DNA of 44,491 nt from Bacteroidales bacterium UBA4345 (GCA_002396385.1 DGTD01000045.1:1-44491), one strand, 5' to 3'; numbered from the stretch's first letter, positions 23,457-31,830 are shown. The notes: generated by a model not told the origin, from the sequence alone. Numbers and translations: made by a program.

Positions 23457-25277
23457 TTATTCGGCCGGTTGCCATTCCACATAAAACATAGGTTTAACCC
23501 AAGGGAGCAGGAACATCGATGTGCCCCATGGTAAATCTTCCATCAGAATGTCCAGGGTTTTGCCCTCAACCCTGACCAGAATCATACCATCATCGTATTC
23601 AATGGTACCATGTCTTTGCAGAAACGACAGCCGCAACCCTTCTATAGAAGTGTTGTTCAGTGGTTTCCAGCGTTGGCAGACTGTATTAAGAAGGTTTTCT
23701 GCTTCCTCTTCCTCATTGGGAAGGATTTCGAAGGGGGTGTTTACAGGAAAGTTCGTGTCTAATCCGCACAACACTTTTTCTAACGGAAAGTTGCTGTAAG
23801 TGTCTTCTGTTTCAGTACCTGCAAGGTATGCCAACAGGTGGACAGCTCGGACGGCTTTCTCACAACTTTTGAACTGATGCTCTTCGTCCAAAAGTCCCAA
23901 CCTTTCAAAGAAAGGCACGATGAACGGATTTAAGATGATAAGTCCGGCAGAGTTGGTGGGGATCCTCTCGTCTTTCAACGTCATAAAATCGGCATACTTC
24001 CGGGTTTGCTCGTATAAGCGGTCCAAATTTTCCGACAATTGCCTGTCGGAAAGTGTAATCTGGTTGTAGTTGGATTCATTATCTCTTTTATTTGGTACCA
24101 CAAGGACATCATCGTCCACCGGTTTGTCAGCCGAACTCGTACGATATTCGTTTGCAGCCCTTCCTTTACGAGTTGCGGCAACAGCCTCGCCTGACGTTGG
24201 AATAAGAACATCGGAACTATTGCCGTCTGAAACTTGTTCACAATGGACTACGGACACCGCATCACTACCAGGGTTCTCCCTTTCCTCGGTTTCAGCCAGA
24301 TTTCGTTCAATATCGTTATAGACAACCTTATTAGAAGTTTCCAATGCGGCATTTCCCGTAATGTCTATAGCCTCTGTAGCAGAAAGAGATCCTTTTTCAA
24401 TGCTATTTTTTTGTTGTGTATACGTTTCACATTCATAGTCCTTGTCTTCAAAGGGGCTGGAGTTGACAGTGTGCGTAACAGGGAGAGAGGGGGAGATTTC
24501 AATTTCGATGTTTTCCTCCCTACTGTTTTTTAAAGTATCTGCTATGTTTTGTTGACTTTCCCTAATCGCAGTGCGGTTGCCCTCGAGTTTTGTGTCACCT
24601 TTGTCCAAATCCGTCTGGTCTATATTGTCAGAAATACGACCAAAAACAACATTCGACACCCGATCGGTCGGCTGAAGAATCGGAGACTGGGTTTTATCGT
24701 GGTATAATACATCGGCCAGATAGTTTTCAATGGTTGTGAGTTGCTCTTTCGTCGCAATTTGGTTCAGCCTGATTAAAGCCGCGCTGTTACACTTGATTTT
24801 TTCAAAGAAGAAAAGCAGTGCATTTTTATCGTGGAACGATTCAATCGCCTCAGAAAGAGCTGTTTCTGGGTTGAACAATGCAGGCTCGTCGTACCATGGC
24901 ATTAAGCCCGTGCAGAGGAAGTGTATAAAATAATCAATTTTGCCCAGGGCATTATAATTAGTTTCCGATGTATATATATCGTTATTTGAGTCTCTATTAC
25001 CTACATGTGGCTTTATAGCAATTATCTGCTTGTCTAGTTCCTCGCAGAGTGCTTTTTTTAGCGCCAGTGGAATATCTTCTTTGCAGATTTCACCCAAATC
25101 TACATTGATGTGTTCAATTGCTAGATTGTTGTTTGCTCCATAGTGCTCAATAACTTCAGAAATAGCATTCTCAAAATACTCCCTATATATTGTTTCCGAC
25201 AAGCCATAAGGGTTGGCGTTGGAACTGGCTTGCATTTTGAGTTCAAGCGAGAGGCGATGTATCGTGTTTGAATGCAT
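23457..25277 (-). CDS. Contractile injection system tape-measure-family protein (Afp14-like)
   Basis: The start chosen is the ATG at 25277 (MHSNTIHRLSLELKMQASSN). The -7 promoter element at 25296-25303 would place the transcript start after the in-frame ATG at 25298, so that longer form is unlikely. The product is 606 residues. The N-terminal motif IHRL...LEL and INVDLGEI are typical of the CIS tape-measure family, which is thought to set tube length. The centre (about 210-390) is low-complexity, acidic and polar. The C-terminal part (FIVPFFERLGLLDEEHQFKSCEKAVRAVHLLAYLAG, LPWGTSMFLLPWVKPMFYVEW) is conserved in type. It leads a two-gene minus-strand operon with the ATPase. Confidence 0.85.
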   Translation of the reverse strand: MHSNTIHRLSLELKMQASSNANPYGLSETIYREYFENAISEVIEHYGANNNLAIEHINVDLGEICKEDIPLALKKALCEELDKQIIAIKPHVGNRDSNNDIYTSETNYNALGKIDYFIHFLCTGLMPWYDEPALFNPETALSEAIESFHDKNALLFFFEKIKCNSAALIRLNQIATKEQLTTIENYLADVLYHDKTQSPILQPTDRVSNVVFGRISDNIDQTDLDKGDTKLEGNRTAIRESQQNIADTLKNSREENIEIEISPSLPVTHTVNSSPFEDKDYECETYTQQKNSIEKGSLSATEAIDITGNAALETSNKVVYNDIERNLAETEERENPGSDAVSVVHCEQVSDGNSSDVLIPTSGEAVAATRKGRAANEYRTSSADKPVDDDVLVVPNKRDNESNYNQITLSDRQLSENLDRLYEQTRKYADFMTLKDERIPTNSAGLIILNPFIVPFFERLGLLDEEHQFKSCEKAVRAVHLLAYLAGTETEDTYSNFPLEKVLCGLDTNFPVNTPFEILPNEEEEAENLLNTVCQRWKPLNNTSIEGLRLSFLQRHGTIEYDDGMILVRVEGKTLDILMEDLPWGTSMFLLPWVKPMFYVEWQPAE

Positions 25278-25295
25278 AACAGAATAGTAACAATA

Positions 25296-25303
25296 CAAAA
25301 ATA
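25296..25303 (-). promoter_or_regulatory. -7 element of the tape-measure/ATPase operon promoter
   Basis: On the minus strand TATTTTTG matches TAnnTTTG, 19 bases upstream of the ATG at 25277. The -33 element is degenerate. It faces away from the MarR promoter at 25485-25513, so the 280-bp gap is a divergent control region. Confidence 0.5.
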
Positions 25304-25480
25304 ATCATAATAACGTTCTTTTCCCATAATCTAATAGTATTAATTTTCGCCTCGTTCATCTTTTTATGAGACCAATGTTTGTTTATATACCCAATACAGA
25401 ACACTTTATTTCCTAATTATATCATTTTTTTGACATCCGTAAAGAAAAATCAACATTTAACGCAAAAAATATTCGCCAAA

Positions 25481-25513
25481 ATTATTGTTATTTGTCAATA
25501 ATAACTATATTTG
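25481..25513 (+). promoter_or_regulatory. marR promoter with overlapping palindrome
   Basis: TTG (25485-25487), an 18-base spacer and TATATTTG (25506-25513) form a good promoter. ATTATTG (25481-25487) and CAATAAT (25496-25502) form a perfect 7-bp inverted repeat lying across the -33 element and spacer. It is placed where a MarR protein would repress its own gene. Confidence 0.6.
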
Positions 25514-25555
25514 CAAAAACTACACTATTAACTCTTAAACTATTACATTGTTATT

Positions 25556-26026
25556 ATGATTGAGAACATTGAGAAAAAGGTAGACGTGGAAATTGTTTAC
25601 GCTCTACTGAGTGGTAAGGTTACGAATGCGCTTAACGCTACACTACGCAAGAAACTACAAGAAAAGAAAATTGACCTCACTCCATCGCAGGTTGCGGTTC
25701 TTTCTACCTTGTGGCACAAAGACGGCGTTACCCAAAGGGAGATTGCCGAGCGTACGGAAAAGGACAAACCGAGCATCACCCGCATTCTTGACCTTATGGA
25801 AAAGGCCAAGCTTGTTACTAGAAAGATGGGCAAGGAAGACCGCAGATCGAACATTATCTCGCTGACTGCCAAGGCCAACACCTTGAAAACAAAGGTTAAG
25901 GAGGCTACCGCAGAAGCTCTTCAAGACGGTTTTGCCGGTATGTCGGAAAAAGACGTGCTTGAGGTTCAGCGACTGATGAAGATTATCTTCAGCAACATCA
26001 GCAAGTACGCCGATAATGCCTATTAA
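25556..26026 (+). CDS. MarR family transcriptional regulator
   Basis: The 156-residue winged-helix protein has the MarR core: LTPSQVAVLSTLWHKDGVTQREIAERTEKDKPSITRILDLMEKAKLVTRK (helices and recognition helix), then KEDRRSNIISLTAKA (the wing). It is a close paralogue of the regulator at 37818-38297 (both share DVEIVYALLSGKVT and LWHKDGVTQREIA). It stands divergent to the eCIS tape-measure/ATPase operon, 278 bases apart, so it may control that operon and itself; this is inference from position. Ligand unknown. Confidence 0.93.
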   Translation: MIENIEKKVDVEIVYALLSGKVTNALNATLRKKLQEKKIDLTPSQVAVLSTLWHKDGVTQREIAERTEKDKPSITRILDLMEKAKLVTRKMGKEDRRSNIISLTAKANTLKTKVKEATAEALQDGFAGMSEKDVLEVQRLMKIIFSNISKYADNAY

Positions 26027-26086
26027 TCAGATTGCTGCTTGCAGATAAATAGTTTCTGTCGCACTTTCATAGATTAACTGTAAAAG

Positions 26087-26125
26087 AATGGGGGGATGAC
26101 TGTTTCACAACAGCATTCCCCCATT
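26087..26125 (+). terminator. Hairpin after marR
   Basis: A long stem with one bulged A (26087-26098 plus 26100-26104 pairing with 26109-26125) has a 4-nt loop and lies 60 bases after the marR stop. It lacks a strong T-run, so it may be a terminator or a 3' end stabiliser. Confidence 0.55.
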
Positions 26126-26280
26126 GTCATTTAATTCTGTCTGCATTATTTGAAGTATATGCAAAATATAGGAAAAGAGGATTTCCTAACTTTCAGGTGG
26201 ACAAGGCAAGTTGATATAAAACTATTTGTGTTTTTTTGATAAAAAAAACGCATTTTCTTACCAAGTTTAAAAAATTATAT

Positions 26281-26288
26281 TATCTTTG
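26281..26288 (+). promoter_or_regulatory. -7 element of first tandem small RNA
   Basis: TATCTTTG within TATTATCTTTGT, the same string found before the second copy at 26542-26549. The -33 region is weak. Confidence 0.55.
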
Positions 26289-26294
26289 TACTAC

Positions 26295-26373
26295 GTAAAC
26301 AAAACAGATAGATTTTTCATAGTTAAGGTTTTTAGATTATGGAGCGTTGGGATAACGCTCCATAATTTTTTTT
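26295..26373 (+). ncRNA. Candidate small RNA, tandem copy 1
   Basis: A 79-base element repeated without change at 26554-26632. It begins just after a TAnnTTTG promoter element. It has about 40 A/U-rich bases (AAACAAAACAGATAG...) and ends in a perfect 12-bp hairpin (26337-26348 with 26354-26365, loop GGGAT) and eight T, an ideal intrinsic terminator. There is no sizeable ORF. Own promoter, own terminator and exact duplication in otherwise diverged flanks support a noncoding RNA gene of about 80 nt. It does not match any RNA I recognise. Confidence 0.65.
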
Positions 26374-26541
26374 AGCTCTTTCTAACGCAATACCTCCTCA
26401 GTAAGTTTTTCTAGGCTCACGACAACCGTCTTTTTGCGCATTATCTCTGATAAGACGCCTACTACTTCCAGTTTAGAGTAAAAAAACACGATAAAAAATT
26501 ATTTTTTTGTGTTTTACTTGTACACTTTTCAAAAAAAGTAT

Positions 26542-26549
26542 TATCTTTG
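26542..26549 (+). promoter_or_regulatory. -7 element of second tandem small RNA
   Basis: TATCTTTG, with TTG about 21 bases upstream, matches the Bacteroidetes promoter pattern. The flanking bases TATTATCTTTGT equal those before copy 1. Confidence 0.6.
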
Positions 26550-26553
26550 TGGT

Positions 26554-26632
26554 GTAAACAAAACAGATAGATTTTTCATAGTTAAGGTTTTTAGATTATG
26601 GAGCGTTGGGATAACGCTCCATAATTTTTTTT
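26554..26632 (+). ncRNA. Candidate small RNA, tandem copy 2
   Basis: Identical over 79 bases to 26295-26373, including the 12-bp terminator hairpin and the eight-T run (26625-26632). The 180 bases between the copies are diverged, apart from the promoter box and a short GCTCTnTCTAACG string shortly after each copy. Exact conservation only of the transcribed part implies selection or recent gene conversion. Confidence 0.65.
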
Positions 26633-26791
26633 GTTTATGCTCTGTCTAACGTTTTTCCCATTATAATCTCCTATTTTTTAAAAAACTCTTGGCGCGTTGT
26701 TTAGTTAGTTTTTGTCAGTTTTCTATGCACAGCTTTCTGTACATGTTTGGTTCGGATATACGGTTGCAGATATATATACGAGCAAACATGG

Positions 26792-26820
26792 TTGGAATTC
26801 ATGCAAAAACACTATTTTTG
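26792..26820 (+). promoter_or_regulatory. Promoter of the flavodiiron protein gene
   Basis: TTG (26792-26794), an 18-base spacer and TATTTTTG (26813-26820) match the Bacteroidetes pattern. The ATG follows 24 bases later. Confidence 0.65.
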
Positions 26821-26844
26821 TAGATATATAAATAATTTAAAAAA

Positions 26845-28011
26845 ATGGCAGAAAATTTTTCTAACAACATCAAATATATTGGTGTAGACGATTTGGACAT
26901 CGACTTGTTCGAAGGCCAATACAAGGTTCCTGAAGGCATGTCGTACAACTCATACCTCATTCTCGACGAGAAAGTGGCTGTAATGGATACTGTGGATGCA
27001 AGGAAGACCAGCGATTGGCTTGCAAACCTGAAAAAGGAACTGGGTGCGCGCACGCCAGACTTCCTGATTGTTCAACATATGGAGCCCGACCACGCTGGCA
27101 GCATTACCGCCTTTACAGAACAATATCCCAACGCGCAAATATACTGCACCGCACAGGCTGTAAAGATGTTTCCACAGTTTTTCGATGGCGTTGATTTCAG
27201 CGGTAAACTCAATGCAGTGAAAGAGGGCGATACACTGGCACTGGGACAGCATATCCTTTCCTTTATTATGGCACCTATGATACACTGGCCTGAAGTGATG
27301 ATGACCTACGAACAAAGCGAAAAAGTGCTGTTTGCCGCTGACGCATTCGGAAAATTCGGCGCCCTTAGCAAGTACGACGGCGACTGGGCATGTGAGGCCC
27401 GCCGCTACTATTTCAATATTGTAGGTAAATATGGTGTGCAGGTGCAGAACCTGCTAAAAAAGGCCGCCAACCTCGACATTAAGACCATCTGTCCGCTCCA
27501 CGGTCCTGTCCTTACCGAGAACCTCGAATACTATATTGGAATATACGACACCTGGAGCAAGTACGAGCCCGAAAACGAGGGCGTGCTTGTCGCTTACGCC
27601 ACCTTCCATGGCGGAACTGCCGAAGCTGCGAAGAAGATGGCGGAAATTCTTAAAGCCAAAGGCGCAAAGAAGGTTGCCATTGCAGACCTGAACCGCGACG
27701 ACTTACACGAGGCTGTTGAAGATGCCTTCCGCTACAACGCTATGGTGATTGCGGCTCCTACTTACGATGGTAATATGTCGCCAGCTATGCACGACTTCCT
27801 GCACCACCTGCAACTGAAAACCTACCAGAAGCGCCGTGTGGGTATTATTGAAAACGGATCGTGGGCGCCAGTCTCTGGTAGAATTATGCGCGCAATGCTG
27901 GAAGAAATGAAAAACATCGAGATTGTCGACACGGTTGTGACTATCAAGAGTCGGATGAAAAAAACGGACATCGCTAGTCTCGAACAGCTTGCCGACGCCA
28001 TTTTGAAATAA
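26845..28011 (+). CDS. Flavodiiron protein (A-type flavoprotein, FprA-like)
   Basis: The 388-residue protein has an N-terminal metallo-beta-lactamase-like diiron domain (about 1-245) with the H-x-E-x-D-H motif in QHMEPDHAGS (78-83), further ligand regions FAADAFGKFGAL and LHGPVL, and a flavodoxin domain (about 250-388) with VLVAYATFHGGTAEAA and APTYDGNMSPAMHDFL. Flavodiiron proteins reduce O2 to water and/or NO to N2O in the cytoplasm of anaerobes, taking electrons from rubredoxin. It is monocistronic, with its own promoter and a strong terminator at 28042-28078. Length is normal. Confidence 0.95.
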   Translation: MAENFSNNIKYIGVDDLDIDLFEGQYKVPEGMSYNSYLILDEKVAVMDTVDARKTSDWLANLKKELGARTPDFLIVQHMEPDHAGSITAFTEQYPNAQIYCTAQAVKMFPQFFDGVDFSGKLNAVKEGDTLALGQHILSFIMAPMIHWPEVMMTYEQSEKVLFAADAFGKFGALSKYDGDWACEARRYYFNIVGKYGVQVQNLLKKAANLDIKTICPLHGPVLTENLEYYIGIYDTWSKYEPENEGVLVAYATFHGGTAEAAKKMAEILKAKGAKKVAIADLNRDDLHEAVEDAFRYNAMVIAAPTYDGNMSPAMHDFLHHLQLKTYQKRRVGIIENGSWAPVSGRIMRAMLEEMKNIEIVDTVVTIKSRMKKTDIASLEQLADAILK

Positions 28012-28041
28012 ACAGCTGCCACCTGCAGTGTTCTAAAAAAA

Positions 28042-28078
28042 ACAAACGGAGATACGTACGCACCTCCGTTTGTTTTTT
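28042..28078 (+). terminator. Intrinsic terminator of the flavodiiron gene
   Basis: A 10-bp stem (28042-28051 with 28064-28073) with a 12-nt loop is followed by five further T. The A-run on the left lets it work in both directions. Confidence 0.9.
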
Positions 28079-28167
28079 CAGAAATAGCAACCTCTGCTAT
28101 GCACCTCTTTAAGGTTAATTTGCTGCTATTATGAAAATAATGTTTTTGTAAAATAATAGATAATCTA

Positions 28168-29166
28168 ATGAAGAAGTTTCTCCTACTCGTTTTCACTATC
28201 GTCTCGGCTTTTGTTTGTCAGGCACAAATTAATTCCAAAGACTCTATTGTCAATGTAGTTGCCTATTTCAATAAAGGGGACACCGTTATTTACGAATACA
28301 CCCATATGACTCCGAAATACGTCGGAAAAGATACCCTTTACGACATCAATATGAAGTCGAAGATCCAGTTGGTTGTCCTTTCTGCTTCCGATGAGGGTTA
28401 TCGTATCGAATACACTCCGCTCGGTACCACTTATGCCTCCGATTCAATTCTTACCGAATTTGGAAAAATCGGGGTAAAAATGGGCAAAGCAACCGAAAGC
28501 ATAGAGAAAAAAATGAAACCGGTTTTTGTGACAGATGAATATGGCACCCTGGTTAAAATAGAGAACAGCAAGCAGATTATGTCACAATGGAAAAAATATG
28601 CAGATGAATGCGTAAAATACTGGTACAAAGAGGATCCTGAAATGGAGAAACTGATAAAAAAGAAAGATATGAAAGAAATGCTGTTAAATTCGGCAAAAAC
28701 GGAGGCTGACCTTTGGAATCTCTATGAAGAAATGTTTCTCCTTTTTGGCTACCACGGACAGGCTTTCGGCATGAAAGACACCACTGTAGCAAATGAAAAT
28801 GGAACCACTTACGTCTACAGCGGGAAAGACCAACCCGATGAATACGGAACAGACGAAGACTACGTTGTTTTTGCCAAACAGACGGTTAGCTTTTCTCCGG
28901 AGACTGTTCAGGCTTTGGTCGGAGGGAAAATGGAGCAACTTGTAGGTGAGGATATGGTTGACAGTCTCAATAAAGTTTTTAAGAAAACAACCGGATGGCC
29001 GGCAATTGAAGTGACCAACACCCACATTGTAAGATACTGGACCAACGGTTGGCCGAAAGAAACCACTACGGTTAAAAAATTACGTCCCATTACGGGTGAA
29101 AAAGAGGAAGAAAGTAAAACAAGGGATTTCCGGTTTATTGAATGGACCAATCGCAGATTCCAATAA
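28168..29166 (+). CDS. Secreted protein of unknown function
   Basis: The 332-residue protein has a signal peptide (MKKFLLLVFTIVSAFVCQAQ, cleavage probably after AQA/Q near residue 20). It is soluble-looking, with no membrane helix, and has DTVIYEYTHMTPKYVGKDTLYD and several beta-rich segments. It does not end in an obvious T9SS domain. I do not recognise a family. It lies 61 bases before another secreted protein gene in the same direction, and the two may form an operon. Confidence 0.7.
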   Translation: MKKFLLLVFTIVSAFVCQAQINSKDSIVNVVAYFNKGDTVIYEYTHMTPKYVGKDTLYDINMKSKIQLVVLSASDEGYRIEYTPLGTTYASDSILTEFGKIGVKMGKATESIEKKMKPVFVTDEYGTLVKIENSKQIMSQWKKYADECVKYWYKEDPEMEKLIKKKDMKEMLLNSAKTEADLWNLYEEMFLLFGYHGQAFGMKDTTVANENGTTYVYSGKDQPDEYGTDEDYVVFAKQTVSFSPETVQALVGGKMEQLVGEDMVDSLNKVFKKTTGWPAIEVTNTHIVRYWTNGWPKETTTVKKLRPITGEKEEESKTRDFRFIEWTNRRFQ

Positions 29167-29227
29167 GACGTTTGCATTTAACTTGTTGCTAAATCTGGGT
29201 ATGTAAAACAAATATTTTCCGTAAAAC

Positions 29228-30559
29228 ATGGTTAAATATCACTTCCCTTTTCTATTATTGCTATTATGGCCACTTACAAACACTATGGCTTATAACGACG
29301 ACGAACAGAATTTTCCACTAACTGCTAGGGAATGGGGTATTAATGGGCCAGTAAAGACCTTTAAGGATAAGAATCCACAAAGGTCAAGAGACCTATTGGA
29401 ACTCACGTTCACAGAAAAAGGCAATCTGACGTATGGGGCTGTCTATAAGCACAAGAAACTTGTGAACGACCGTTCGGTACATTACGACGAGCGCGGCAAT
29501 GTTTTGCAGAACGTAACCCACCGTTATACGATGGAATGCCCCGATTGTAAGCAATACATTAGGAAAACGGACTCTTTAAAACAAGTTTGGAGGAAGAATA
29601 AGATTAACGTAATGGAAGAAGAAGCCGATGAGGAAGGCTACCTTTACAACAAATGCAAAAGGAACGAGCAATTTGTAAAAGAATATGTGCATACATTCGA
29701 GAAAAATGATTACGACGATAAGGGTCTTCTCCTTATGCACACGGAAATTAATGCCGGATCGAATTATTTCCCCCATATCGTTCGATTCACCTATGATAAC
29801 GACGGTAACATGATTGCTAAAACCGCTGTTTCGGAAGACTTGGTGGACTTGCCAAATTCCAGCTCCAATTGTAGATGGAGATACGAAGATGGACTGTTAC
29901 GCGAGAGTTGCTACGATACATATATCTACAACGAAAACAAACAGTTAATAGAGAAAATTTGTAAGAATTCCGAAGGTAAAATCAAGACGACTTATGCCTA
30001 CCATCCTAATGGTAAGCTACGTCAAGTTATTGATTGTCGGTCGGTTGCTGGAGATAATACAGATACGACTATTTTTAATTCGAACGGAGACACCTTGAGT
30101 TCTACCAACATATGGAATTCGTTTTATTGCAACGATATCGTTCGTTCAGAAAAATCTAACAAAAAAGGAATTAGAATTAGGTACTCTAAACTTTTAGTTT
30201 GTTATAACAAGAAAAACGTTAAGACTGGCTTTCAATTACTTAATGATGGAAAAACTGTTTATGAGGAAAAATATGACAAAAAGGGCCGAATAGTGAGAAA
30301 AGAGTTTCCCGATGGGTATACAGAATACGAATACATGAAAAAGTCATTTGTAAAAAAGGTATATTACAATGGGACGCTATATGCTGTAACCAAATATAAC
30401 AAAAAGGGCCTCCCCGTACAAACAGACAATTATGAGAACCAGCTTTATGAGTCCATCTTTATAGTATACGATGCTTACGACAATGTTATCACCCAAACAT
30501 CAAAAGATGCCGAAGGTAATGTGAAAAAAGTATTGACATACGAGTATTCCTACTATTAA
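29228..30559 (+). CDS. Secreted YD-repeat-like protein
   Basis: The 443-residue protein has a hydrophobic N-terminus (MVKYHFPFLLLLLWPLTNTMAY), probably a signal peptide. It then has many degenerate repeats of the Y-D-x-x-G-N/K type: HYDERGNVLQ, DYDDKGLLLM, TYDNDGNMIA, AYHPNGKLRQ, KYDKKGRIVRK, KYNKKGLPVQ and VYDAYDNVI. These resemble YD/RHS-type or MORN-like strands found in exported Bacteroidetes proteins. No toxin domain follows the repeats. The function is unknown. A plus-strand terminator lies at 30772-30815. Confidence 0.7.
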   Translation: MVKYHFPFLLLLLWPLTNTMAYNDDEQNFPLTAREWGINGPVKTFKDKNPQRSRDLLELTFTEKGNLTYGAVYKHKKLVNDRSVHYDERGNVLQNVTHRYTMECPDCKQYIRKTDSLKQVWRKNKINVMEEEADEEGYLYNKCKRNEQFVKEYVHTFEKNDYDDKGLLLMHTEINAGSNYFPHIVRFTYDNDGNMIAKTAVSEDLVDLPNSSSNCRWRYEDGLLRESCYDTYIYNENKQLIEKICKNSEGKIKTTYAYHPNGKLRQVIDCRSVAGDNTDTTIFNSNGDTLSSTNIWNSFYCNDIVRSEKSNKKGIRIRYSKLLVCYNKKNVKTGFQLLNDGKTVYEEKYDKKGRIVRKEFPDGYTEYEYMKKSFVKKVYYNGTLYAVTKYNKKGLPVQTDNYENQLYESIFIVYDAYDNVITQTSKDAEGNVKKVLTYEYSYY

Positions 30560-30584
30560 GACCTAACAATTATAAGGAACCATC

Positions 30585-30755
30585 AGTATTAATCCCACCA
30601 GAAATTCCAGAATTCAACATTTCGGATGTCTTTTGCAAGTTTTTCGATGTCGTTATGACTTTGTTCGATAATGTCGCAACAGTATTGGTACATTTCTTTT
30701 GCGGCCGTATAAGGAAAGCGAAAAAGTTCAGAATAACCCGTTAACGGGTTACAAA
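30585..30755 (-). repeat. 171-bp direct repeat, copy 1, with gene-end remnant
   Basis: Nearly identical to 31831-32001 (three differences seen). On the minus strand it carries an open frame without a start codon, reading DFCNPLTGYSELFRFPY and ending VEFWNFWWD-stop, which looks like the 3' end of a lost or moved gene. It contains the perfect palindrome TAACCCGTTAACGGGTTA. The two copies flank the SH3b gene at 30935-31771. Confidence 0.85.
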
Positions 30756-30771
30756 AATCCTCAAAAGAGAT

Positions 30772-30815
30772 AGGCTGAATTGCCCGGCAAAGGGCAGTCC
30801 AGCCTTTTCTTTTTT
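30772..30815 (+). terminator. Intrinsic terminator after the secreted-protein genes
   Basis: A 14-bp imperfect stem (30772-30785 with 30792-30805) is followed by TTT C TTTTTT. It would end plus-strand transcription from 28168-30559. The site lies just past repeat copy 1. Confidence 0.75.
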
Positions 30816-30934
30816 ATGTTCTAGCCTCTATTTACGGTCTCGCATTGGATTTGCCCAATTGGCTTCTCTTGTCATTACCTTTATGGCGAGGGTACAATAC
30901 ACGACGTGCCTCCTAAGTACTTTTTCACAAGTTG

Positions 30935-31771
30935 TTAAAACGACTCTGGCACCTCATTATAACTATGGTCAAATTCAAGGAAACGTTTCCTTACTGCATC
31001 GTTGCCTGCAAACATTGGAAACTCCTTTATGAATTTTTCGTAGGTGTAGGTAAATAAGTCAATGGACATATATTCAGCTAGACGCAAAAGATATTTATCT
31101 AGATTAGTACGGTATAGCTTCAATATCATTTTATTGGCTTCCTCATTATTACGAAAATGTTCGAAAATAGAACCTCCAAGTCCTTCACTAATACCATCAT
31201 TATAATTTTTTAAAAGAAAGGAAACCACATAATTGTATTCGCTAGCTGATAGGAGTTTCTTCCTTTCTAACAACCCTGTGATTTTTAAGTATTCTATATA
31301 TGATCTTTCTTCATTCAGTAGAATAGCATCAAAAAGACTATCCATAACTGCTTGGCTAGATGGTATAGATAAATCTGAAGAAATATCATCTGGGTTAGGA
31401 TATTCCATGCTTTTTATGTATAGCCTGGTATAATGAATATATCCGATTTTGCCATCTTTAGTTTTGACCTTGATCATTTTAGAAGATTCAAGCTCCTCTT
31501 TCGACATAACGACAGCAACTTCTTCCGATGTTTTGACAGTCCCTATAATCTTTGACTTCGGGTTTAAACCCTCTCTAAGGTTTGCATAACCATCAGAGTC
31601 CTTTACGTAAGCGTATCTCTTAGATACTTCAGTTCCATTCGTTTGAGACGTAGGCTTATTATTAACCTCAGACACCTTCGCACACTCAACACTATTAGCT
31701 GAAAACATACTATCTGTACTTCCGATAAGAACTAATGCTAAAACAAAGGACGGTATTAAGTTTGGTTTCAT
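30935..31771 (-). CDS. Secreted SH3b-domain protein
   Basis: The 278-residue protein has an N-terminal signal peptide (about 1-25), a polar linker and a bacterial SH3 domain (about 50-115: YAYVKDSDGYANLREGLNPK, then GYIHYTRLYI). A helical C-terminal region of about 150 residues follows (EYNYVVSFLLKNYNDGI, FEHFRNNEEANKMILKLY), with no family recognised. SH3b domains often bind cell-wall peptides. The gene stands alone between two direct-repeat copies on its strand, so it may have arrived or been duplicated as a unit. Confidence 0.75.
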   Translation of the reverse strand: MKPNLIPSFVLALVLIGSTDSMFSANSVECAKVSEVNNKPTSQTNGTEVSKRYAYVKDSDGYANLREGLNPKSKIIGTVKTSEEVAVVMSKEELESSKMIKVKTKDGKIGYIHYTRLYIKSMEYPNPDDISSDLSIPSSQAVMDSLFDAILLNEERSYIEYLKITGLLERKKLLSASEYNYVVSFLLKNYNDGISEGLGGSIFEHFRNNEEANKMILKLYRTNLDKYLLRLAEYMSIDLFTYTYEKFIKEFPMFAGNDAVRKRFLEFDHSYNEVPESF

Positions 31772-31830
31772 TTTTACGTTTGTGTTGGATTGTTACTGTT
31801 GAAAAACATCTCCCACGACCTAGCCGTATA

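Noticed and set aside
5592..25277. Type VI secretion system or prophage tail
   Set aside because: VgrG, PAAR and tube proteins are shared, but there are no membrane complex genes (TssJLM), no ClpV and no phage capsid, portal or lysis genes. Pvc16-, Afp11/12- and Afp15-like genes plus DUF4157 cargo fit eCIS.
25278..25298. Longer N-terminus for the tape-measure-family protein
   Set aside because: The -7 promoter element covers 25296-25303, so this ATG would lie at or upstream of the transcript start.
30738..30754. The palindrome TAACCCGTTAACGGGTTA as a terminator
   Set aside because: The stem is only 7 bp with no T-run directly after it on either strand; its duplication is explained by the 171-bp repeat.
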